Part shown: positions 36,801 to 41,911 of the stretch, one piece after another
How positions within the stretch are numbered: the stretch's first letter is position 1
Layout: each line of letters begins with the position of its first letter
Assembly: GCA_021397845.1 (NCBI GenBank)
Contig: CM038038.1
Coordinates: forward strand, 64,908,748 to 64,972,747
From: Areca catechu
Taxonomy: Eukaryota; Streptophyta; Magnoliopsida; Arecales; Arecaceae
DNA length: 64,000 nt
Direction of reading: 5' to 3'
The notes under the pieces: generated by a model
Databases searched by the model: none
What the model was told of the DNA's origin: nothing
What the model saw: the letters and a program-made list of their open reading frames with translations, nothing else
Translations under genes and position numbers: made by a program

Positions 36801-39033
36801 TTCTAAGTTCAAGCTGACAATGACCTTATGCTGGATCTAGATGTAACTTGTATGCAGCTTTGCAGTAAAAAATCTGGTGCCTTCAAATTTTAATAAATTT
36901 GGCAAAGACATGTTTTTTAGGACAAGTGGTGATTCTAATCCTAAGCATCTTGTGGGAATGCCATGTGCACATGGTTGCCTGCATTGTGCTGTTTGTAGTG
37001 TGCACAAGAACAAGAGCACAATCATCTAGAAGAAAATCAGTTGCTATAGATTGTTGAAACCCAAATATGAAGGTATATTATTGCTTTATCTTTTATGTTG
37101 TGCCCTATTTATTGCAGTTATTGGATGTGAGTTTTATTCCTTTCATGAGTTAGATTTTTGTTCGAGAACTTTTCTACTGGATCAACTCTAAATCTAAAAG
37201 GAAGTAAATTAGTTGCCAGAAAACCAGATAATAAATCTTATTAGGCTGGTTGAAAGGCTCTGAGCGTCTTTTCAGAATTTGCAGTCTTTGTTATCTATTA
37301 TCTACTCTCCATGTTCGCTAGATGAGATTGCCACTTAGGGGTTTTTTCTGTCTGCTGAATGTTGACTCAGCAAAAATCTCAATGAACGAGAGGAAATCTT
37401 ATTTAAGTTTTGCCTCCCTTATCTTAAAGTTGACTGCATCTGATAATTACACATTGGTATGCAACTACCGTGCATTTTTTCTAGCAGCGGTGAGCCATGG
37501 GACTTAGATGTCATTTGCTCTAGAATTTGATGGGACTTTTTCCAATCTTTTCAGCAAAAAAATCTTTCATCAAAAAAATCTTTCATATGCTCACCATAAT
37601 ATATAAAGATTACAAAGAGTTTGTGATGTTTACCTTTGACTGATCCTGAAAACACAATATGAAGGGTATTTTATGCCTCGAGAAGGCCAAGATTTTTTCC
37701 CCTTTCATGTATATGCTTTAATTTAGTATATTAAGCCTTGATGCAGTGCATGAACCGAGCCACAAGGTTTATGATAGTATGATACTAATATTAAAAAGGT
37801 TATAAAGAGGGTTTTACAAATACACGACTCAGCTTTTGATAATTGCATTCTCCTTGGGTCTCTCTTGCTAGATATGTCTGATATGATGGGTTAACTTGAG
37901 CAGCATACTGGTGAAAGGAAAAGCTGAAAAAAAGAATAAAAGTAAATAATCATTCAGATCTTAATCCATCTGTCCCAGTTTTTATCACAACTGTCCTCTG
38001 TCATGTTATAGTCACACAGGAGAAAGCAATCGATGAAACCTTCTTCTTGATGGAATCTAAACAGTCCAATGAACCACATCTCTTTTTTGCATCATTGCAG
38101 TTTCTTCTCGTTTGTGTAGATCATTAGTTTAGATGAAACTGCCTCTCTTATGGGGAATCTTAGTCAGTTACCAGAGGCCTGTCTAGTTACTGAATCTATC
38201 TTACCGTTGATTAATACATGCACCTCATATGTATCTTTTGTGCTAATGATTGTACAGCCCAGCTTTTGTGATGATAATTTAGCATCCAATTACCATTTTG
38301 CTTTTTGTTCTACACTGAGGGAGCGCTAGTTCTGGATATATTATCTAGACTTTGGGCTTTAATATGAATTAAAAGAAATGAAATGGCTGCTGTACATGAC
38401 AATCAAATTCTTTTGCAGGCCGTTATGGAGATATATAGCATGTACAGAGCTCGATTGTCAGAGAAAAATACTGTTGTACTTTTTGAGGCTTTGCATTCTG
38501 TGGCATCTCATGCTCACAACATAAACAGTGATAATGATCTTAGGTCAAAGCTTCAAGAACTGGGTTCCATGACCCAAATGCAGGACCCTCCATTGCTACG
38601 CCTTGAGAATGAGTCTTACCAGATATGTCTTACTCTATTACAAAATATTGCCCTCGACAAGCCTATTAATGGGGAAGTAGAAGTGGAGGCATGCCTTGTT
38701 GACTTGTGCAGAGAGGTCTTGCAGGTATATCTTGACACTGCAAAATCTGGGCAGCTTGTCGAGGTTTCAACTGGTTCCCGCCCAAGAGCCCATTGGCTTG
38801 TCCCGGTTGGTTCTGCAAAACGAAGAGAACTTGCAGCCCGTGCACCCCTTGTTGTGGCAACCCTCCATGCTATATGTGCACTGGGGGATTCCTCTTTTGA
38901 GAAGAACCTGGCTCAATTCTTCCCCCTTCTTGCATCTCTGATAAGTTGTGAACATGGGTCAAGTGAAGTACAGGTGGCACTTAGTGATATGCTTAATACA
39001 TGGGTAGGTCCGGTATTGCTGCAGTCCTGTTAA
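70..39033 (+). CDS. BIG3: BIG-type ARF guanine-nucleotide exchange factor (BIG3-like), C-terminal half, six exons
   Basis: Large Sec7-family GEFs of the BIG group activate ARF GTPases at the trans-Golgi/post-Golgi membranes and drive vesicle budding. The window starts after the Sec7 domain. Six exons (70-343, 20877-21382, 21463-21784, 21942-22323, 22433-23121, 38419-39033) join in frame with GT..AG introns and give about 928 residues ending in a TAA stop. The protein is helical-repeat-like (HDS region). It includes the conserved block around SGWKSMFM in exon 3, which I associate with the DUF1981 domain, and the BIG C-terminal domain with LISCEHGSSEVQVALSDML near the end. The YYAATDVVIL and SLAKFTSLHS segments resemble Arabidopsis BIG3 more than BIG1 or BIG2 as I remember them. 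No premature stop or frameshift is seen, so the gene looks functional despite introns of 20.5 and 15.3 kb. The paralogue assignment is less certain than the family. Confidence 0.92.
726..1000. repeat. Purine-rich (GA/GGGAG) low-complexity tract
   Basis: About 275 bp is almost entirely A and G on the plus strand, in irregular GGGAG, GAGAGA and GGAGGA runs. A 76-codon open frame across it is a composition artefact. The rest of the stretch 344-2332 is ordinary AT-rich intron with no gene. Confidence 0.85.
2333..3473 (-). repeat. LTR A (3' LTR of the minus-strand element)
   Basis: It begins TGTTGCCGTCAAG and ends CTACATCA on the plus strand, 1141 bp, the same length as LTR B. A roughly 61-bp sub-repeat (GAGCTCGACTTCGGCC...) occurs about three times at 3213-3395. 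Several overlapping open frames here are GC-rich artefacts on both strands. Confidence 0.88.
3474..3489 (-). other. Polypurine tract of the first-intron element
   Basis: Directly inside LTR A the minus strand reads GGAAGTAGGGGACAAA before the LTR start TGATGTAG. This is the expected site for plus-strand DNA priming. Confidence 0.6.
4005..6452 (+). pseudogene. Antisense three-exon gene of the Tat element (copy A), decayed
   Basis: It lies on the strand opposite gag-pol. Exon 1 is 4005-4842, with an ATG and the conserved block around VYGIPYSVRL. It has a TGA within exon 1 (about 4323) where copy B has TGG, and a frame change further on. Exon 2 is 4926-5577 (donor G|GTGGGT, acceptor TGTGTGCAG), starting GMKFSLDDLL and followed by the basic patch SPSKRARDEGD. 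Exon 3 starts at 5650 after GGTACAG and is a strong coiled coil rich in Glu, Lys and Ala, with one stop and a late frameshift. It ends near 6452. The exon 1 region resembles the Pfam family described as putative gypsy-type transposon (PF04195), from memory. Its function is unknown. Confidence 0.78.
6534..6539 (+). terminator. Poly(A) signal of the antisense gene, copy A
   Basis: AATAAA lies 82 bases after the last stop of the antisense gene, in the sequence CTTGTAATAAACAAG. The equivalent place in the other minus-strand element (about 44290) reads AATGAA. A 20-base T tract follows at 6603-6622. Confidence 0.5.
6830..7115. repeat. Tandem repeat of about 57 bp between antisense gene and pol
   Basis: GAGAGCTGGGCTCCGGGCTT-type units recur with starts near 6894, 6958, 7014 and 7071, alternating with GGTCGTGGGATCCGGGC variants. 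The repeat sits exactly where the antisense gene and gag-pol converge. No gene is seen from 6540 to 7189. Confidence 0.7.
7190..12616 (-). pseudogene. Broken gag-pol of the Tat element (copy A-B)
   Basis: Reading down from the ATG at 12616, gag is frameshifted near 12580 and again near 11880, and carries a CAG to TAG stop in the MRV-GAT segment. The zinc knuckle reads CQFHRDHGHDTEKC (about 11210). The protease site DSGSS is intact (about 10856). RT spans about 10349-9504 with YVDDMLV. RNase H follows from 9494, then the archaeal-type RNase H (about 8900-8450). Integrase (8418-7190) has IDYF and ITDN, but the glutamate of the DDE triad is lysine (NGEAK). The C-terminus ends ARFPRTWN..YYQ with no chromodomain. 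At least ten breaks make it non-functional. Confidence 0.9.
12673..12691 (-). other. Primer-binding site of the first-intron element
   Basis: Next to LTR B the minus strand reads GAT then TGGCGCACCAGGTAGG. The complement ends in CCA, as expected for a tRNA 3' end. The same site occurs in the elements at 50750-50768 and 54210-54228. I do not assign the tRNA. Confidence 0.65.
12692..13832 (-). repeat. LTR B (shared LTR)
   Basis: It begins TGTTGCCGCCAAG and ends CATATCA on the plus strand, 1141 bp. Its left side adjoins the primer-binding site, so it is the 5' LTR of the A-B element. Its right side adjoins a polypyrimidine tract and another antisense gene copy, so it also acts as the 3' LTR of a partial neighbour. 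Confidence 0.87.
14364..15452 (+). pseudogene. Antisense gene copy B, exon 1 and partial exon 2
   Basis: Exon 1 is 14364-15204. It keeps one frame throughout, with two stops: TAG after PLTN, and TAG after NYHLVPV where the intact copy has a codon for Gln. It carries the family core FPFHPFFLSVLSNYHLVP and FCHFHGIVARFSLF. The donor is at 15205 and the acceptor at 15284-15285, giving phase 1 as in the other copies. Exon 2 starts at 15286 with the usual Met changed to Ile (GIKFSLDDLL) and keeps the SPSKRARDEGD patch. It is cut off near 15452, where the sequence turns into an inverted copy of the element end. Confidence 0.75.
15455..15648 (+). repeat. Inverted copy of the internal region next to the LTR
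   Basis: This is the reverse complement of about 13833-14030 (and of 3474-3665), including the GCAATAACTGCTCC and CCACGTGGCTTCTCCGCA segments and the polypurine tract GGGAGTGGAGGGCAAA. It joins the truncated antisense gene to inverted LTR C and forms the inner end of the palindrome. Confidence 0.8.
15649..16990 (+). repeat. LTR C, inverted and enlarged
   Basis: It starts TGATGTGGCAAGACC and ends TTGGTGGCAACA, the reverse complement of LTR A/B. It is 1342 bp, about 200 bp longer, because of a three-fold 89-bp tandem repeat (16416-16682) and an extra CTCCTTCGCCCGG unit near 15721-15760. Confidence 0.85.
16416..16682. repeat. Three exact-period 89-bp tandem copies within LTR C
   Basis: Units start at 16416, 16505 and 16594 (GATTTAGTCGAGTGAGGTCC...). 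LTR A and LTR B have only one copy each, so the triplication is private to LTR C and recent. The copies differ at only a few bases. Confidence 0.9.
17118..17734. mobile_element. Non-autonomous hAT-like element with 8-bp target duplication
   Basis: The eight bases GGGATAGG occur at 17118-17125 and 17727-17734. Between them, 601 bp begin TACGGGTGAAAATTGG and end GACCCATTTATAGCCTTA, imperfect inverted termini. The interior is rich in GGGTC and GACCCA motifs and has no ORF. An 8-bp duplication and this kind of terminus fit the hAT superfamily. The flanks (about 17070-17850) carry further CCTGTCCCGAT repeats of unknown type. Confidence 0.6.
18801..18850. repeat. (AC)n(AT)n microsatellite
   Basis: A short CA run is followed by about 20 AT dinucleotides, then further TATA-rich sequence to about 18915. 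The open frame reading YIYIYI across it is an artefact. The rest of 17850-20876 is AT-rich intron with CT-rich patches (18960-19160, 19560-19650) and no recognisable gene. Confidence 0.9.
20877..21382 (+). CDS. BIG3: BIG3-like exon 2 of window
   Basis: The acceptor is CCACAG at 20871-20876 and the donor GT at 21383. The exon runs from AVLLIADEDGN to TKIVEIA (phase 2 end, GC|G). It has the very conserved WEHILTCVSRFEHLHLLGEG and a less conserved Ser/Thr-rich linker followed by SEQMNNLISNLN, as expected for the BIG group. Confidence 0.93.
21463..21784 (+). CDS. BIG3: BIG3-like exon 3 of window (DUF1981-type core)
   Basis: The acceptor AG is at 21461-21462 and the donor at 21785. The 80-bp intron before it is short. 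The exon codes for HYNMNRIRLVWSSIWHVLSD through SGWKSMFM, the most conserved block of the C-terminal half of BIG/Sec7 proteins. Confidence 0.94.
21942..22323 (+). CDS. BIG3: BIG3-like exon 4 of window
   Basis: The acceptor is TTTTGCAG ending at 21941 and the donor GTGG at 22324. It codes for VFATASYDDHKN to WFPLLAG, with the last glycine codon split (G|GT). It includes ETETTTFTDCVNCLIAFTN, typical of the family. Confidence 0.93.
22433..23121 (+). CDS. BIG3: BIG3-like exon 5 of window
   Basis: The acceptor is CTTGCAG at 22426-22432 and the donor GT at 23122. It codes for LSELTFDLRPEIRKSALQVLFDTL through AVQLLLIQ, ending at a codon boundary. It includes DQDAWLYETCTLALQLVVDLF and IKRPHQSLAGIGIAAFVRLM, BIG C-terminal helical repeats. 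Confidence 0.93.
23305..23564. mobile_element. MITE-like element with imperfect terminal inverted repeats
   Basis: The left end reads AGGGTGTGTTTGGTTTTGCTT. The right end, reversed, reads AGGGCATGTTTGGTGTTGCTT. It is about 260 bp, AT-rich, with an internal poly-T of 20 or more bases and no ORF. No clean target duplication is visible, so the superfamily is left open. The stretch 23565-24482 holds no gene; 24140-24480 is a GGGTT/GACCC-rich repeat interrupted by the next element. Confidence 0.5.
24483..25264 (-). repeat. 3' LTR of the fifth-intron element
   Basis: It begins TGTTGCAGCAACTTC and ends GGGTATAACA on the plus strand, 782 bp. The minus strand has a TATA box CCTATATAAGG at 24703-24713, the likely LTR promoter. 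A roughly 70-bp repeat around GGTCGGACTTTCGAAGG occurs three times at 25010-25180. Inside the LTR, GGACAAGGGGGCAAC (minus strand) is the polypurine tract (25265-25279). Confidence 0.8.
25705..25711 (+). promoter_or_regulatory. TATA box for the antisense gene of the fifth-intron element
   Basis: TATAAAA within CACCTATAAAAGGAG lies 141 bases before the ATG of the antisense gene and is on the host gene's sense strand. It is followed by a CT-rich leader. This fits a pol II core promoter at the element's 3' side that drives transcription back through it. Confidence 0.6.
25846..28048 (+). pseudogene. Antisense three-exon gene of the fifth-intron Tat element, decayed
   Basis: Exon 1 is 25846-26532, with the family core IYGIPSILYLTVPS, LYEDYLKAGLRFPLHNFFFQIF and PNSIRVICGFLVLCR, then several stops and frame changes. 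The donor is TTG G|GTAGG. Exon 2 is 26617-27174, starting GKMKPDRSIV and followed by the basic patch KPKRKRAEE. The donor is GTAAGT. Exon 3 begins at 27243 after CTTGCAG and becomes a coiled coil (DELSAKLKGKRQRAKALA...), then an acidic Glu/Asp-rich tail ending near 28048. Intron phases 1 and 0 equal those of the other copies, although this is another element family. The molecular function is unknown. Confidence 0.72.
28430..28740. repeat. Tandem repeats between antisense gene and pol (about 98 and 47 bp)
   Basis: CTCAGGTCGAACCAAG-type blocks recur 98 bp apart (28437, 28535). They are followed by three CGGAGTCGGA-containing units starting near 28611, 28658 and 28704 (46-47 bp). The position matches the tandem repeats of the other Tat elements. 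Confidence 0.65.
28745..33055 (-). pseudogene. Broken gag-pol of the fifth-intron element
   Basis: From about 33055 down: C-terminal gag with a zinc knuckle (about 32800-32750), protease IDNGSSTEVL (about 32430), RT in three frames (31979-31260), then an intact 426-residue frame at 31113-29833 carrying RNase H and archaeal-type RNase H (LHVDGASN, NQAEYEALLAGL, SDSQLV, NSRADVLSRLA). Integrase runs to the stop at 28745-28747, with several stops but the DDE glutamate kept (NGEAEVTNR). The first catalytic Asp of RT is Asn (SFMNAFSNY), so RT is inactive even apart from the breaks. N-terminal gag is deleted. Confidence 0.87.
33056..33504 (-). repeat. Truncated 5' LTR of the fifth-intron element
   Basis: It matches the left LTR from CTGGAGCGC (about 24523) to TTGGGACTTCA (about 24965). 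It lacks the first 40 or so bases and the last 300 or so. The minus-strand TATA box is kept at 33240-33250. The junction on the left joins it directly to mid-gag, showing an internal deletion. Confidence 0.75.
35360..35696 (+). mobile_element. TRIM-like miniature LTR element
   Basis: Two terminal repeats begin TGTTAAGCTTGATATA (35360 and 35637) and end TTAACA (35457 and 35696). The first is followed by TGGTATCCTAGCTT, close to the initiator-Met tRNA primer site TGGTATCAGAGC. The second is preceded by the purine run GAGGGGTAG. The 5' repeat contains an exact 26-bp duplication (35411-35436, 35437-35462). The interior has no ORF. It could be a deletion derivative of a larger copia element. No target duplication is evident. 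The rest of 33505-38418 is AT-rich intron with no gene seen. Confidence 0.5.
38419..39033 (+). CDS. BIG3: BIG3-like last exon
   Basis: It starts AVMEIYSMYR after TTTTGCAG and runs without interruption to the stop TAA at 39031-39033. It codes for the BIG C-terminal domain with the family-typical end LVVATLHAICALGDSSFEKNLAQFFPLLASLISCEHG and VQVALSDMLNTWVGPVLLQSC. Confidence 0.94.
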   Translation, partial: AVMEIYSMYRARLSEKNTVVLFEALHSVASHAHNINSDNDLRSKLQELGSMTQMQDPPLLRLENESYQICLTLLQNIALDKPINGEVEVEACLVDLCREVLQVYLDTAKSGQLVEVSTGSRPRAHWLVPVGSAKRRELAARAPLVVATLHAICALGDSSFEKNLAQFFPLLASLISCEHGSSEVQVALSDMLNTWVGPVLLQSC

Positions 39034-39822
39034 ACCTGTAAACCAGGCAGAATCTCATCATGGTATCTTGATTTGTATGATTTATTTTTATTTATACAAC
39101 AAGTCAGTTCCCTTTCGTGCTCAACTTTTTTCATTGTTTCATCTTATGGGATGTATTGGTTGACTTTATACTGTATGAGTAGGTATTATCACATGGCTCT
39201 TCAATTTGGTACTGAGGTTTTGCTGGGACAGGTGTTTGATGTTGTATATATAGTGTTTCCGTTCTATGAGGCGGTGGTTCGATGGTCAATCACTATTTGC
39301 GATCTGGTTCGACTTAGAATATGTTATTCCACATGAAACTATCCTATGCTAGACTTTTGGGTTTAGTTTATTTCAGGTCTAGTTCATGCCAATGCTAAAT
39401 TCCTCGTACCGATGTCACTAATTTAAGTGTTGTTTGATTTTCTTAATTTTATCTAGAATAAATTTTTATTTTTATTTATTTTTTCAAATAATTATGAAAA
39501 TCGAGATGAATCATCTAGAGTAAGTTATTCCTGTAAATTCTTAGTATTTAAGAATAGTTATTTCACGGTAGATCATCGAACAGTTTATTTCATGTTAGTT
39601 TCTTTCTACGGGCCTTACAGCATTGAAATAAAGATATTCTAGATTTTCAACTAAACAAAAATATACAAAAATATGAAATAAGAAAGATGAATAATTATTT
39701 TTTTAAAATTGGTATTTCTATTTGAGAAATAATTTTTTTTAATCCAAACACCACCTTAGATTATATGTTTTAAATTAATTTTTGTTATATATATATATAT
39801 ATATTACATGATGATTAACGAT
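39034..39822 (+). other. 3' untranslated and intergenic region of the BIG3-like gene
   Basis: It is AT-rich. The first canonical AATAAA lies at 39457-39462, inside a MITE-like element; another is near 39627. No further coding exon is seen. The retrotransposon at 39823 begins 790 bases after the stop codon. Confidence 0.6.
39424..39758. mobile_element. MITE-like element in the gene's 3' flank
   Basis: The left end reads TTAAGTGTTGTTTGATTTT. The right end, reversed, reads TAAGGTGGTGTTTGGATT. It is about 335 bp, AT-rich and without an ORF. The TAA/TTA next to the ends could be a Tourist-type 3-bp duplication but is not exact. It may supply the poly(A) signal of the host gene. Confidence 0.45.
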
Positions 39823-41420
39823 TGTTGTCGCTCTCGCCGCCGCGCCCGTGCCACGGATCCGCCGATTCCTTCTGACCGCCTGGCGAGGGAGCCTCCCTTC
39901 CCGCGGAGAACCTGCAAAAAAAGGGGTTAGAAGACCCTGGCCGGGGATCCTGGCGAGGGAGCTCCGACGGTCAAGTCAGTAGACGACGAGAAGGAACAGA
40001 CTCTCCACCGGACCCTCGAAAGGGTCCCAGACTTGGAGAGTTAACTGGTGAAGAAAGCGCTCTGGGGACCAGAATCTCGGCTGGGCCTCTTTGCCGAGCT
40101 CACACCCAGTGTTTCCCTCTCGGGATCTCTGGTTTCTCTCTCGGAGCGAGGCCTTTTGTCGATGCTTCCTCCTTATCCCCAGGCTGGTTGGCTTACCTTG
40201 TCGTCCCCAGATTCTTCCCTCTTTATTCTCTTTCGTCGTGCGCTTGTTTCTTCCTCCTTGGAGACTTCCCCTCCCCGTCCTTTTCTCTTTTCCCTTTTCG
40301 GTGAAGGGGGCCAGGCGGCTTTCCGACCTCGTCCGCCGGGCCCAGCAGGGAAAAGGCAAAGACAGAAGAGAAAGAGGGGAGGGCGGCGTTGGCAGGGCGG
40401 CCGGTCAGGCCTCGGGCCCAGTGAGAGCGCTCTCTTCCCCAAGCATGGGCGCCATCTATCTATGGGGCCTGTTCCGTCAGGATCGCGTCTCTCGGCTGCG
40501 GGACCTGTCGGGCCGATGCTAGTGATGTTCTGCGTGCCGCCGCCCTCCGTACGGGGCACCGTCTGGGATTCGTACGGCCCGAGGGATGGCCTCGGGGCCC
40601 GTCTCTCTCCCTGGGGCCTTCTCCGTACGAGCGGTCTTACCTTAGCTGAGTTGGACCCGTCTCCGGGGGCCAACTGGCGAGGGGCGAGGGATCAGCCGAC
40701 CTCGGCTTAGGTGGACCCCTCCTGGGTGGACACCTGGCAAGGTGGCAGGAGGTCGCCTGGCTTCGACCGAGGTGGACCCGTCTCCGGGTGGCCACCTGGC
40801 GGAGGGTGAAGGACCGGCCGACCTCGGCTTAGGTGGACCCCTTATGGGTGGACACCTGGCAAGGTGGCAGGAGGTCGCCTGGCTTCGGCCGAGGTGGACC
40901 CGTCTTCGGGTGGCCACCTGGCGGAGGGTGAAGGACCGGCCGACCTCGGCTTAGGTGGACCCCTCCTGGGTGGACACCTGGCGAGGTGGCAGGAGGTCGC
41001 CTGGCTTCGGCCGAGGTGGTCCCCTCTCCGGGTGGCCACCTGGCGAAGGGCGAGGGACCGGCCGACCTCGGCTTAGGTGGAGCCCTCCAGGGTGGACACC
41101 TGGCGAGGTGGCAGGAGGTCGCCTGACCTCGGCCGAGGTGGTCCCGTCTCCGGGTGTTCACCTGGCGAAAGGCGAAGGACCGGCCGACCTCGGCCCAGGC
41201 GGACCCCTCCTGGGCCCGGGCGCCAATGAGGGGGCAGAGGGACTCCGAGCCGAGCTCGACCTCGGCGAAAGCGGTTTGCCTTAGACAGTCGTCGGGCGGT
41301 GTAATCTTGCCGATCCTGGCCTTGAAGGAGTGGCGCCGACTTGGCCGGGGAAACCTCCACGTGGCTCGATCGCATTCGGCGGTACCTGAGCCTGGCCACG
41401 TCACTGTCACGGCTGTAACA
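39823..41420 (-). repeat. 3' LTR of the 12.5-kb element
   Basis: It begins TGTTGTCGCTCTCGCC and ends ACGGCTGTAACA on the plus strand. A 122-bp unit is repeated about 4.5 times at 40698-41200 (GACCTCGGCTTAGG at 40698, 40820, 40942, 41064 and a variant at 41186). Open frames inside this repeat on both strands are artefacts of its length not being a multiple of three. Confidence 0.93.
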
Positions 41421-41436
41421 ATTGCCCCCCAGCCCG
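41421..41436 (-). other. Polypurine tract of the 12.5-kb element
   Basis: On the minus strand CGGGCTGGGGGGCAAT precedes the LTR start TGTTACAGCC. The G run is the likely plus-strand primer. Confidence 0.55.
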
Positions 41437-41911
41437 CCGTTCCGTCGGGGCGTCGTAGAACGGAACGTCGGGATTAAATGCAGACATGATGTGGGGAGGC
41501 GAAGATCTTGCATCATAATTGCCACGATCCTCATCGCCGTGGCTCGATGCGATTGAAAACCTATGGGGAGCCGCCACGCGTCGCCCACTTGCCTGCAATT
41601 AATGCGTCGCTTCGAGGCAGAGGCCGTTACTCTGCTAACGAGGCGTCGGTGTCGGGCATGCGCCCACGTGGCGATCATCCAGTGGCCTGAAGCGGAATGA
41701 CGGGTACGGCCACTGTCGGCTGAGTTTGAAAGGGTGGGGACTTTCCAGAACGAGGCCTTTCCCCTTGCTCCGTGGGCGGTTTGCTGCAGACTAACTCCCG
41801 TTGCCTTGCACTCGTCTGGCGCATTTTCGGTGAGTGCCTCATTCTCCTTCTCCGGTCCCCTTCCTTTCCTCTCTTTTCTTTGCTCTTCGATCCTCTATCC
41901 TTTCCTTCTCC

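Larger units (their letters stand above)
23122..38418 (+). other. Giant intron (15.3 kb) of the BIG3-like gene
   Basis: It runs from CAG|GT at 23121/23122 to TTTTGCAG|GCC at 38418/38419, phase 0. It contains a MITE-like element (23305-23564), the degenerate Tat element 24483-33504, a TRIM-like element (35360-35696) and AT-rich DNA. The protein reads straight across (LIQ then AVMEIYSMYR), so no exon is lost. Confidence 0.9.

Noticed and set aside
40829..41410. 193-residue frame in the 122-bp LTR repeat
   Set aside because: The period is not divisible by three and the frame arises only from GC-rich repeats. The same is seen on the other strand.
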